DNA of 7,174 nucleotides from an uncultured Streptococcus sp. (GCA_916049935.1 CAJZJI010000033.1:1-7174), one strand, 5' to 3'. Positions 1-6,654 are shown, counted from the stretch's first letter. Numbers and translations are program-made. The notes: generated by a model not told the origin, from the sequence alone.

Positions 1-41
1 ATTGGTTTTCTAAACGATATACCAAAACAGGACTATTTTAA
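1..41 (+). CDS. C-terminal tail of upstream ABC transporter permease (LplB-like), partial
   Basis: The third forward frame is open from the window edge and reads WFSKRYTKTGLF followed by TAA at 39-41. A short basic amphipathic tail ending in a hydrophobic pair such as LF or LW is typical of LplB/YtpP-type carbohydrate permeases, which normally sit directly before an LplC-type permease like the next gene. The stop lies 18 bases before the next ATG and overlaps its Shine-Dalgarno, as expected for adjacent operon genes. Only 12 residues are visible, so the assignment rests mainly on context. The first frame is also open up to 61-63, but its peptide does not resemble a permease end. Confidence 0.55.
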   Translation, partial: WFSKRYTKTGLF

Positions 42-48
42 AAGGAGG
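41..48 (+). promoter_or_regulatory. Ribosome binding site of LplC-type permease
   Basis: AAAGGAGG is a near-perfect Shine-Dalgarno lying 11 bases before the ATG at 60. The spacing is slightly long but acceptable, and no other start fits it better. Confidence 0.7.
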
Positions 49-59
49 GTGGTCATAGC

Positions 60-956
60 ATGAAATGGTTTAAGGTTTCAAGAAAATCAAAATCAGATTT
101 GTTTTTTGACGTAGTAATCTACGGTTTTGCAATCTTGTTAATATTATTAATCGTTTACCCATTGTGGTTTGTTGTGATTGCTTCCTTTAGTAATCCTTCT
201 GATGTAGCCAATGGTAAAGTTTGGTTCATTCCTCATGAATGGAAATTAGACGGATACCTTCGATTAATTGAACAACCACTGTTCTTAAGAAGTTATCTCA
301 ATACGATTTTATATACAGTAGTCGGTACTTTATTTGCACTACTAATCAATATCCCTGCTGGGTACGCGTTATCTAGACGCGACCTACTTGGTAAAAAGTG
401 GCTCAGCGTTCTCTACATTGTTCCGATGTTCGTATCAGGTGGATTGATTCCAATCTACTTAACAGTGAAGAGTGTCGGACTTGTCGATACATTCTGGGTA
501 ATGGTTGTTCCATTTGCAGTATCTTCTTACAACATCATCGTTGCAAGAACATTCTTCAATAACAGTATCCCAGAAGGAATGTGGGAAGCAGCTCAAATTG
601 ATGGATGCGGAACAATTCGTTATTTCTTCAAGATTGTTGTTCCTTTATCAAAAGCCATTATCGCCGTAATCGGTTTATGGACAGCAGTTGGTATTTGGAA
701 CTCTTGGTTCAACGCTTTAATTTACTTAACAAAAGAAAACTTGCAACCATTGCAATTGATCTTAAGACGGTTATTAATTAGTAACCAAATGATGCAATCT
801 CAGGCAACAGGGGAACTTGCATCTGACCTTCGGATTAAAGCTGATATGATGAAATATGCAGCGATTGTAATTTCAACAGCTCCGATTATGTTGCTTTATC
901 CATTTGTCCAAAAATATTTCAATCAGGGTGTCATGATTGGCGCACTAAAAGAATAG
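60..956 (+). CDS. Carbohydrate ABC transporter permease, LplC/YtcP type (CUT1, MalG-like)
   Basis: This 298-residue inner-membrane subunit should form half of the channel of a type I ABC importer for an oligosaccharide or related compound. Six hydrophobic segments are visible at roughly residues 15-43, 80-105, 115-137, 140-163, 195-220 and 262-283. The cytoplasmic EAA loop that docks the ATPase is clear: E176-A-A-Q-I-D-G at 176-182, preceded by PEGMW and followed by the FFKIVVPLSK segment. The length and the C-terminal ending MIGALKE are typical of LplC/YtcP proteins. It follows a probable LplB partner and precedes the binding lipoprotein by 10 bases, so the three form one uptake system. The substrate cannot be read from this sequence. 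No ATPase gene is seen nearby. Confidence 0.93.
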   Translation: MKWFKVSRKSKSDLFFDVVIYGFAILLILLIVYPLWFVVIASFSNPSDVANGKVWFIPHEWKLDGYLRLIEQPLFLRSYLNTILYTVVGTLFALLINIPAGYALSRRDLLGKKWLSVLYIVPMFVSGGLIPIYLTVKSVGLVDTFWVMVVPFAVSSYNIIVARTFFNNSIPEGMWEAAQIDGCGTIRYFFKIVVPLSKAIIAVIGLWTAVGIWNSWFNALIYLTKENLQPLQLILRRLLISNQMMQSQATGELASDLRIKADMMKYAAIVISTAPIMLLYPFVQKYFNQGVMIGALKE

Positions 957-966
957 GAGAGATATT

Positions 967-2529
967 ATGAAAATCAATAAAATGAAATATTTGTTTTTAG
1001 CAGCTGCTACACTAACTGGACTAGCCGCTTGCTCAAACTCAACAACGAAGTCAAGTGACGAAAAGTCAGATCAAACGAACTTCAAAATCACAACCGTTCG
1101 ATGGTCGGACTGGGGCGAAGATTACCATAAAGGATTTATCGATGATTCTGCTAAAGAAGCAGGCATTGAAATTAGCTGGGATACTCTTGTTGCTGCAGAC
1201 TGGACAGATAAAAAATCTGTATTAGTTGCCAGCGGAGACCTACCAGATGCCTTCTTAGGATCAAACGCATTTAACGATGCTGAAATTGCGCAAAACCAAT
1301 CTTTATTTATTCCTCTAGAAGATTTAATTAAAGAAAACATGCCAAACCTTACTAAGGCACTGGAACAAGAACCAAAACTAAAAGCGATGATTACATCTCC
1401 TGACGGACACATTTACAGTCTTCCTAAGAAATTACCAATGCGTCCAACAGTAGGGAACCAATTATTCATCAATAAAAAATGGCTCGATAATCTAGGATTA
1501 AAAGTACCTGAAACTTATGAGGAATTCGTTAAAGTACTTCAAGCATTCAAAGATAAAGATGCAAACGGAAATGGAGATCCAACGGATGAAATTCCATTTG
1601 GCTCTGGTAACTTTGACCCAACATTCTCTTACATCCTTCCATTTAACAACCGTTTAGGTGCAGATAACACTTATGAAATGTCTGTTAAAGATGGCAAACC
1701 TGTATATCTTCGTACAGAAGAAAGCTACAAACAAGGGATTGCAGCAATGCATGACGCATACAAGAAAGGCTTAATTGACCCTGAACTTTACACTGAAGAT
1801 TCATCAATGAGTGCTGCAAAACGTATGGACAAATCAGTATCTAGAGTAGGTGTTTCAAGTGGTTGGACTGCCGATGCTACATTTGGATTACATGCTAGCG
1901 AATATGTTCCTTTACCAGCATTAAAAGGTCCTGACGGAAAAGGCTATGTTGCTTCTGACCCAGACCACTACAACTATGGACGTAATGAATTATTAATCAC
2001 TACAAAAGCGAAGAACCCTGCTAAATTATTACAATGGTTCGACAAATTCTATACTGACGATGCAAGTATCCAAAACTTCTATGGTTCATTTGGAATTGCT
2101 ACAGAAAAAGATGGCGACAAATATAAAGTATTACCTCCAAAAGACGGTAAATCTGCCGATGAATATGCTTGGATTCACTCTCTACGTGACTTCGGACCTA
2201 AATACGTGAGCGACAACATCAACAGCCGCGTAGAAATCGACCAAACTCAAGGTGACGGTTTGAAATTGAAGATGGACCAAGAATTAAAACAATTTGCTTT
2301 ACCAGCTTACCCTAATGTAATCTATTCTCAAGAAGAACTAAGCAAATTAGCTTCAATTTACGTAAGTATTGATTCTTATGTAAAACAACAAGCTTCTAAA
2401 TGGGTAGTTGATGGCGGAATTGAAGAAGAATGGGATTCTTACTTAGCAAACCTTAAAAATATGGGATTGGATGAATTCATCAAGATTCAACAAGACGCAT
2501 ATGACCGTTATCAAAAAGAAGTTAAATAA
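967..2529 (+). CDS. Extracellular solute-binding lipoprotein of carbohydrate ABC transporter (LplA/YtcQ type)
   Basis: This 520-residue membrane-anchored receptor should deliver substrate to the LplB/LplC-type permeases. Residues 1-21 form a lipoprotein signal peptide with a basic start, a hydrophobic core and the lipobox L19-A-A-C22, followed by a Ser/Thr/Lys-rich linker. The mature part has the size and layout of the large LplA group of family 1 binding proteins. An EF-hand-like loop with alternating acidic and Asn residues, D196-K-D198-A-N200-G-N202-G-D204 then PTDEIP, is a family hallmark and a probable calcium site. The Shine-Dalgarno AGGAGAG at 955-961 overlaps the stop codon of the preceding permease, with 5 bases to the ATG. 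An intrinsic terminator 51 bases after the stop should make this a highly expressed member of the operon. Substrate is unknown; the downstream GH31 enzyme suggests an alpha-linked glycan. Confidence 0.93.
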   Translation: MKINKMKYLFLAAATLTGLAACSNSTTKSSDEKSDQTNFKITTVRWSDWGEDYHKGFIDDSAKEAGIEISWDTLVAADWTDKKSVLVASGDLPDAFLGSNAFNDAEIAQNQSLFIPLEDLIKENMPNLTKALEQEPKLKAMITSPDGHIYSLPKKLPMRPTVGNQLFINKKWLDNLGLKVPETYEEFVKVLQAFKDKDANGNGDPTDEIPFGSGNFDPTFSYILPFNNRLGADNTYEMSVKDGKPVYLRTEESYKQGIAAMHDAYKKGLIDPELYTEDSSMSAAKRMDKSVSRVGVSSGWTADATFGLHASEYVPLPALKGPDGKGYVASDPDHYNYGRNELLITTKAKNPAKLLQWFDKFYTDDASIQNFYGSFGIATEKDGDKYKVLPPKDGKSADEYAWIHSLRDFGPKYVSDNINSRVEIDQTQGDGLKLKMDQELKQFALPAYPNVIYSQEELSKLASIYVSIDSYVKQQASKWVVDGGIEEEWDSYLANLKNMGLDEFIKIQQDAYDRYQKEVK

Positions 2530-2580
2530 TCACATTTTAACAAATACCCTAACTGAAACGTTTAAAATACAATGAGTAGA

Positions 2581-2619
2581 GGGAGCGAGATGAAGAAAAA
2601 TCTTTCTCGCTTCCTTTTT
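2581..2619 (+). terminator. Intrinsic terminator or attenuator within the operon
   Basis: The arms GGGAGCGAGA (2581-2590) and TCTCGCTTCC (2605-2614) form a 10-bp stem with one G-U pair, directly followed by five T residues at 2615-2619. It lies between the binding-protein gene and the YesL gene. There is no convincing promoter between it and the next start, so it probably acts by partial termination and lowers expression of yesL and GH31 relative to the binding protein. Confidence 0.8.
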
Positions 2620-2642
2620 CTCATATAGGAACGGTGATATCA

Positions 2643-3296
2643 TTGCAAAAACTATTTCGAATAGATGGGCCACTCGTTAGAGGACTAACGCTCATCACCA
2701 ACTTGATTCTATTAAATACATTATTTATCATTACGAGCATTCCTATTGTGACGATGGGGGCTTCTGTGACATCTCTCAATACGATGTTGCATCGGATTTT
2801 AAAGGGCGATGATGGCGATGTTGTCTATCATTATTTTCGTATTTTTAAATCCAACTTTAAGCAAGCCACTGTCATTTGGGTAGCTCTTGTAGTACTTTCG
2901 GTTCTATTATTTTTGAACTACAGTATTTTTTCGAATACAAACTTTTTGAATGGATATGGATTATTACTTCTTGCGCCATTTGGAATGCTTGCGATACTAG
3001 GAGTTGTTATCCTTTTACCGTATGTTGGGTTATTTGAAAATAGTTTAAAAGCCAGTGTCATCAATAGCTTTTTCGTTTGTATTTTAGATCCGTTACGTGC
3101 AATTTTATTGATTTTATTTAACTGCGCAGTGGTGTACATGAGTGTGAATACGCCAGAGCGGTTATTGACGTCGATTTACATATTCACTTTTGGTGGCTTT
3201 GCAATCTGGGCATTGTTAAATGTAAAAGTAACGAGTAAAATGTTTGAGAAGGCATATAAATTAAGCAATGGAGGTACGCAAGATGAAAATTTTTAA
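2643..3296 (+). CDS. YesL family membrane protein (DUF624)
   Basis: This is a small polytopic membrane protein of about 217 residues whose function is not established; the family recurs in carbohydrate ABC transporter operons of Firmicutes. Family signs are the N-terminal LQKLF-x-DGPL segment, a first membrane helix rich in L/N/I, and the S-I-P-I-V-T-M-G-A-S motif at residues 32-41. Further hydrophobic segments lie near 71-92, 104-127, 145-165 and 175-193, giving about five helices. The frame can start at GTG 2634 (three extra residues) or TTG 2643. I prefer TTG because GGTGA at 2633-2637 is then 5 bases away and the protein starts where relatives do, whereas AGGA at 2627-2630 is only 3 bases from the GTG. 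Its end overlaps the GH31 start by 14 bases. A role as an accessory to the transporter is inference. Confidence 0.85.
   Translation: MQKLFRIDGPLVRGLTLITNLILLNTLFIITSIPIVTMGASVTSLNTMLHRILKGDDGDVVYHYFRIFKSNFKQATVIWVALVVLSVLLFLNYSIFSNTNFLNGYGLLLLAPFGMLAILGVVILLPYVGLFENSLKASVINSFFVCILDPLRAILLILFNCAVVYMSVNTPERLLTSIYIFTFGGFAIWALLNVKVTSKMFEKAYKLSNGGTQDENF
3270..3274 (+). promoter_or_regulatory. Ribosome binding site that fixes the GH31 start
   Basis: GGAGG lies 8 bases before the ATG at 3283, inside the last codons of the YesL gene. The in-frame ATG at 3268 overlaps this site and has no Shine-Dalgarno of its own, so 3283 is the more likely start. Confidence 0.8.
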
Positions 3297-5496
3297 AGGA
3301 GATTTTTATCGTATCAGCGTTCTAACGGATAAACTCATTCGTTTAGAATATTCAAAAAATGGACAATTCGAAGATAGACATACGCAATTAATCCAAAACA
3401 GAGACTTTGGTGAAGTAGAGGTAGAAGCCACAGAAACACCAGAGCTATTAGATATTAATACGAAGTTTTTCCGTTTACGCTATAACAAAGGCGAATTCAA
3501 TAATCAAAATCTATTTATTGAATTAAAGGGTCAATTCGCAATTTACGGAAGCAGATGGTACTTTGGTGAACCAATCGAAACCTTAAAAGGGACGACGCGT
3601 ACACTCGACCAAGTGGATGGGGAAACAGAACTCGAAGACGGTATTATTAGTAAGAGTGGTTATGCTGTTTTAGATGACTCCAATGGATTTATAAGTGATG
3701 AAAAAGAAGGCTTTATCAAAAAAGAAAGCGAAGTGGACCTATACTTCTTCGCTTATGGACATGATTATAGAGGAGCCATCAGAGACTTCTATCGCCTAAC
3801 TGGCGCAACTCCATTATTACCACGCTATGCCTTAGGAAACTGGTGGAGCCGTTATTGGGCGTATACGGCTGATGAGTATTTAAGTCTCGTTGAACGCTTC
3901 GAAGATGAGCAAGTACCGCTTGCGGTTGGCGTGTTAGATATGGATTGGCATATCACCAAAATTCCAGAACGCTTCGGAAGCGGTTGGACAGGGTACTCTT
4001 GGAACCGTGAACTCATTCCAGAACCAGAAAAATTATTAAAGAAATTACATGATAAGAAATTAAAACTTTCTCTAAATGTCCATCCAGCAGATGGTATTCG
4101 AGCTTATGAAGATGCGTATCCAGCTGTTGCCAAACGTTTAGGATTAGATGCAGCTAGTGAAGAACCTGCGATTTTTGATATTGCAGATCCTCGCTTTAGA
4201 GAGTCTTATTTTAAAGATGTGCATTATCCACTAGAAGAACAAGGAGTTGATTTCTGGTGGATTGACTGGCAACAAGGAACGCAAGGGGTACAAGATCCAT
4301 TGTGGTTATTAAACCATTATCATTTTGTTGATAATTGTAAGAGAGCAGATGGCGGATTAATCTTGTCTCGTTATGCAGGACCTGGTAGCCATCGTTATCC
4401 AGTTGGATTTTCTGGGGACACGATTGTGACTTGGGAATCTCTTCAATTCCAACCATATTTCACGTCAACGGCTTCAAACATTGGATATAGCTGGTGGAGC
4501 CATGATATCGGCGGACATATGCGTGGTTATTATGATGAAGAATTGCAAATTCGCTGGTTACAATATGGTATCTTTAGTCCAATTACACGACTTCATAGTA
4601 CGCAAAGTCCGTTTAATAGTAAGGAGCCATGGTTCTTTACGAAACATACTGCAGAAATTATGAAGCACTATTTACGTCTAAGACATCAATTGCTTCCATA
4701 TCTTTACACGATGAATGTGGCAACGCATGAAGAGGGAGCACCTCTTGTGAGTCCGATGTACTACTTCTATCCAGAAAACGAAGAAAGCTACCATGTGTCA
4801 AATCAATACTTCTTCGGTAGCGAGTTGATGGTCGCTCCAATTACAGAACCAATGAATAAGGATTACCAATCTGCAAAAGTTCAAGTCTGGTTCCCTGAAG
4901 GAAAATGGTATGATTTCTTCACTGGAAGAGAGTATGCAGGAGATGTGATGCTTGATATTTATCGTGATATCGAATCAATTCCTGTATTTGCGAAAGAAGG
5001 AGCGATTGTGCCGCTCGATGGTTCTGGTGTGAAGATGGGTGTGGATTTACCAGAAGTGATTGACTGGTATGTATTCCCAGGAACTCATCATTCATTCGAA
5101 ATGGTGGAAGACTTAGATGGAGCTCGTTGTGTAACGACATTATCTGTGGATTGGAAATTAGGAGCGATTCAATTATCCGTTGAAGGAGAAACAAGTATTC
5201 TTCCAGAAAACAGAATCCACCGCGTTCATGTTCAAGGAAGCCAAGCAGCTGTCGTTGAATTGGAAAATAAAAACGCGACTGTTGAATTTACTGTTGGCGA
5301 AAAACAAACAGTTAATCGAAACGAAGCGTTCTTCCAAGTACTTAAGAATGCGAACCTTCCATATCTAACGAAAGATTTCTTATATCGTCGATTAGTGAAT
5401 GCTAAAAATGCGAACGAAATCATGAACATCTTACATCACGAAGATGAGGAATTAAGAGGACGATTACTAGAAATTTTATTCATTAGTGAACCGTAA
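3283..5496 (+). CDS. Cytoplasmic glycoside hydrolase family 31 (alpha-glucosidase/alpha-xylosidase-like)
   Basis: This 737-residue retaining alpha-glycosidase has no signal peptide and so should act in the cytoplasm on imported sugar. The N-terminal beta domain spans about residues 1-165. The catalytic barrel contains GNWWSRYWAYT, then VLDMDWH, and the motif GVDFWWIDWQQG in which D328 is the expected nucleophile. The expected acid/base D379 lies in GFSGDT, and the downstream conserved SHDIGG (H407, D408) and SPITRLHS segments complete the GH31 signature. Beta domains follow up to about residue 680, then a helical tail of about 55 residues. The WWIDWQQG and SRYAGPGSHRYP signatures mark a subgroup whose substrate I cannot name; alpha-glucoside, alpha-xyloside or alpha-galactoside-type activities are possible. 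The start overlaps the YesL gene by 14 bases, suggesting translational coupling. A strong terminator follows. Confidence 0.93.
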   Translation: MKIFKGDFYRISVLTDKLIRLEYSKNGQFEDRHTQLIQNRDFGEVEVEATETPELLDINTKFFRLRYNKGEFNNQNLFIELKGQFAIYGSRWYFGEPIETLKGTTRTLDQVDGETELEDGIISKSGYAVLDDSNGFISDEKEGFIKKESEVDLYFFAYGHDYRGAIRDFYRLTGATPLLPRYALGNWWSRYWAYTADEYLSLVERFEDEQVPLAVGVLDMDWHITKIPERFGSGWTGYSWNRELIPEPEKLLKKLHDKKLKLSLNVHPADGIRAYEDAYPAVAKRLGLDAASEEPAIFDIADPRFRESYFKDVHYPLEEQGVDFWWIDWQQGTQGVQDPLWLLNHYHFVDNCKRADGGLILSRYAGPGSHRYPVGFSGDTIVTWESLQFQPYFTSTASNIGYSWWSHDIGGHMRGYYDEELQIRWLQYGIFSPITRLHSTQSPFNSKEPWFFTKHTAEIMKHYLRLRHQLLPYLYTMNVATHEEGAPLVSPMYYFYPENEESYHVSNQYFFGSELMVAPITEPMNKDYQSAKVQVWFPEGKWYDFFTGREYAGDVMLDIYRDIESIPVFAKEGAIVPLDGSGVKMGVDLPEVIDWYVFPGTHHSFEMVEDLDGARCVTTLSVDWKLGAIQLSVEGETSILPENRIHRVHVQGSQAAVVELENKNATVEFTVGEKQTVNRNEAFFQVLKNANLPYLTKDFLYRRLVNAKNANEIMNILHHEDEELRGRLLEILFISEP

Positions 5497-5501
5497 CGAA
5501 A

Positions 5502-5537
5502 AACGGATACTTCCAAAAGGAGGTATCCGTTATTTTT
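5502..5537 (+). terminator. Intrinsic terminator of the transporter/GH31 operon
   Basis: A 13-bp stem (5502-5514 with 5519-5531, one G-U pair) closes an AAAA tetraloop and is followed by ATTTTTAT. It begins 5 bases after the GH31 stop. On the opposite strand the stem is followed by TTTTTCG, so it may work in both directions. Confidence 0.92.
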
Positions 5538-5540
5538 ATA

Positions 5541-5573
5541 CAAAATAAAGCACTGTAGTTGAATACAGTGCTT
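5541..5573 (-). terminator. Intrinsic terminator of the leftward lipoprotein gene
   Basis: AAGCACTGTA (5548-5557) and TACAGTGCTT (5564-5573) form a perfect 10-bp stem with a 6-base loop. Read leftward it lies 6 bases beyond the lipoprotein stop codon and runs into TTTATTTTG, a usable U-tract. Together with the neighbouring hairpin it separates the two convergent transcription units. Confidence 0.85.
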
Positions 5574-5579
5574 AATCCG

Positions 5580-6218
5580 TTAATCGACTTTATAGTACAT
5601 CAATGTCTTAATGGTTTTACCGTCTGTTACGGTTTGCGTACCATAAATACGGTCTTTAGAGATATCAGATTGGTCTTTATCACCAGACATGACACCATAA
5701 GTGAGTTCTACATTTTTAGGAATGAATGAGAAGACAGCACCACCCACAAATGAATTTTCATTTCCTTCGGGAACCATAATCCAGTTCAAAAGTCCTTCTT
5801 GGAATTGTTGCTCGGTAATACCGACTTTAAATGTTTTTCCACCAGAAGTAATATTTCCATCTTTATCGATATGGAATTCCCATCCTGCAGAGTTTCTCCA
5901 TGTTCCTGCTACGCTTCGGAAGTCCCCTTGTTTCATTGCTTGGATATCCATTGATGAAGGAGCAGGAGCTTCGGCTGGAACTGCGACTTTTTCAGTAGAC
6001 ACTGTCTTTGGAACTGGAACTGTGGCATGTTGCGTTTCAGCAGTTGTGGCAACGATAGTCGTTGGAGCTTCAGTTGTACTTGTTGTTGTTTGTTTCGTTG
6101 TTGTTGTGCTTTGAGTAGTCGTCGTTTGTGCTTGAGTGGTTGTGTCTTCTTTCTTTTGGAAAAATGAACAGCCAGCTAAAACCAATGCGACTAAAATCAA
6201 AGAAATTGATTTTTTCAT
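5580..6218 (-). CDS. Threonine-rich-linker lipoprotein with DUF6287-like C-terminal domain
   Basis: This 212-residue surface lipoprotein starts with a basic, hydrophobic signal peptide and the lipobox L14-A-G-C17. Residues 26-66 form a low-complexity linker in which 22 of 41 residues are threonine, followed by a Pro/Ala/Val-rich stretch to about residue 89. The globular part begins at MDIQAM (90-95) and contains GDFRSVAGTW (98-107), closely matching the opening of DUF6287 domains found in streptococcal and related lipoproteins (MD-x-x-A-I-x-x-GDF-S-S-x-AGTW). Residues 108-212 are beta-rich by appearance and include an aspartate/glycine loop DKDGN. The domain function is not established. The gene has a strong Shine-Dalgarno, its own promoter and terminator, and is monocistronic, so it is unrelated to the sugar operon. 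The linker looks like a cell-wall-spanning spacer and could be O-glycosylated, which is inference. Confidence 0.85.
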   Translation of the reverse strand: MKKSISLILVALVLAGCSFFQKKEDTTTQAQTTTTQSTTTTKQTTTSTTEAPTTIVATTAETQHATVPVPKTVSTEKVAVPAEAPAPSSMDIQAMKQGDFRSVAGTWRNSAGWEFHIDKDGNITSGGKTFKVGITEQQFQEGLLNWIMVPEGNENSFVGGAVFSFIPKNVELTYGVMSGDKDQSDISKDRIYGTQTVTDGKTIKTLMYYKVD

Positions 6219-6224
6219 AGGGAT

Positions 6225-6248
6225 TCCTCCTTTTACACGTTTATTATA
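6225..6248 (-). promoter_or_regulatory. -10 box and ribosome binding site of the lipoprotein gene
   Basis: On the minus strand a consensus TATAAT occupies 6248-6243, and AAAAGGAGGA (6234-6225) is a strong Shine-Dalgarno 6 bases before the ATG. The -35 at the right distance (TATATT, 6271-6266) is poor, so the -35 assignment is uncertain; the start codon choice is firm. Confidence 0.6.
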
Positions 6249-6289
6249 CTACTAATTCATATTTTAATATAGATACAAAGGTCATTTCT

Positions 6290-6318
6290 TTGACAAAGGG
6301 AGAATATAGGAGTATGGT
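6290..6318 (+). promoter_or_regulatory. Sigma-A-type promoter of the M-box/mgtA transcript
   Basis: A perfect TTGACA at 6290-6295 is followed after exactly 17 bases by TATGGT at 6313-6318, which matches TATAAT at four positions. Transcription would begin near 6325, just before the riboswitch. It is divergent from the lipoprotein promoter, so about 40 bases separate the two -10/-35 sets. Confidence 0.7.
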
Positions 6319-6324
6319 GAGGAT

Positions 6325-6465
6325 GTAAATCGGTAGGTGAGACTACCATGGAGATACGGATGACTACCGCAAAATAGTGGAGACACTATGCGTTGGTTAG
6401 CAGCCTCTGTCGTGAAGGCAGAGACTAATGTCATTTCATCGCTCCATGATGTTAAAGCTTGAACG
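6325..6465 (+). ncRNA. M-box (ykoK) Mg2+-sensing riboswitch aptamer
   Basis: The region carries the conserved strings of the Bacillus ykoK leader: AGGTGAGACTACCATGGAGATACGG near 6335-6359 corresponds to its GGUGAG-GCUCCU-UGGAGAUACG block, and GTTAAAGC at 6451-6458 corresponds to GCUAAAGC at the aptamer 3' end. Helices can be drawn: GGTAG/CTACC (6332-6336 with 6343-6347), ATGGAG/CTCCAT (6348-6353 with 6442-6447), GATGA/TCATC (6359-6363 with 6436-6440), ATAGTG/CACTAT (6374-6379 with 6384-6389) and CTCTGTC/GGCAGAG (6405-6411 with 6417-6423). The outermost closing helix is not obvious to me. M-box RNAs switch genes off when Mg2+ is high; the downstream MgtA-type transporter fits this role. Confidence 0.85.
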
Positions 6466-6490
6466 AAAAAATGAGAATTGTTTATTAGGT

Positions 6491-6530
6491 AAGCATCTTG
6501 TCGCGTTTAAGCTATGACAAGGTGCTTTTT
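6491..6530 (+). terminator. Riboswitch-controlled intrinsic terminator
   Basis: AAGCATCTTGTC (6491-6502) pairs with GACAAGGTGCTT (6516-6527) in a 12-bp stem with one G-U pair, with T residues at 6526-6530. The 13-base loop contains CGTTTAAGCT (6504-6513), which can instead pair with AGCTTGAACG (6456-6465) at the 3' edge of the M-box. The two pairings cross, so they should compete, giving a standard terminator/antiterminator switch: high Mg2+ favours termination. Confidence 0.85.
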
Positions 6531-6555
6531 CATTTGCCAAAAACTTTTAGAAAGA

Positions 6556-6630
6556 GGGTGATCATATGCCAGGACCGGAGAGTCAAACGAAACAAATCAA
6601 TGAGCGAAGGGAAGAGTGTGATGATCACCC
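6556..6630 (+). repeat. Perfect 10-bp inverted repeat spanning the small ORF ribosome binding site
   Basis: GGGTGATCAT (6556-6565) is the exact reverse complement of ATGATCACCC (6621-6630). The left arm covers the Shine-Dalgarno and spacer of the small ORF and ends directly before its ATG; the right arm lies in its codons 19-22. In RNA this would be a 10-bp stem with a 55-base loop that hides the small-ORF start. TCACC in the right arm (6625-6629) can alternatively pair with GGTGA of the mgtA Shine-Dalgarno (6656-6660). Confidence 0.75.
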
Positions 6631-6649
6631 GGAGCTTCGCCTATATTAA
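6566..6649 (+). CDS. 27-codon small ORF between M-box terminator and mgtA (candidate leader peptide)
   Basis: ATG at 6566 opens a frame of 27 codons ending in TAA at 6647-6649. The peptide begins MPGPES and has an acidic stretch E16-E-C-D-D-H-P-E23. A good Shine-Dalgarno, AGAGGGTG at 6553-6560, lies 5 bases upstream. The stop is 16 bases before the mgtA ATG, so a terminating ribosome would cover or abut the mgtA ribosome binding site. It is downstream of the riboswitch terminator and is therefore transcribed only when the switch is open. I do not recognise the peptide as a named family. The position, Pro at residues 2 and 4 and the acidic cluster recall enterobacterial MgtL, where such residues promote ribosome drop-off at low Mg2+, but sequence similarity is not evident. 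A noncoding alternative is possible. Confidence 0.6.
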   Translation: MPGPESQTKQINERREECDDHPELRLY

Positions 6650-6654
6650 AAACG

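Noticed and set aside
1..63. First-frame open stretch ending in TGA at 61-63 as the tail of the upstream gene.
   Set aside because: Its peptide does not resemble a permease C-terminus and the stretch includes the ribosome binding site; the third-frame tail ending at 41 fits an LplB-type protein.
2554..2567. cre-like operator TGAAACGTTTAAAA for CcpA.
   Set aside because: The central CG is one base out of register with the TGWAANCGNTNWCA consensus, so it does not support a catabolite-repression site.
3268..3282. Upstream in-frame ATG adding five residues to GH31.
   Set aside because: It overlaps the GGAGG that serves the ATG at 3283 and has no Shine-Dalgarno of its own.
5701..6114. 137-codon forward open frame with a Val/Ala-rich end.
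   Set aside because: It is the antisense shadow of the lipoprotein gene; the low-complexity end mirrors the Thr-rich linker, and it has no ribosome binding site.
6295..6330. Possible yybP-ykoY Mn2+ riboswitch, since such RNAs also precede P-type ATPases in Lactobacillales (AAAGGGAGAATA resembles part of its box).
   Set aside because: The conserved GGGGAGTAG element is absent, and the stretch falls within the predicted promoter; the M-box strings and helices downstream fit far better.
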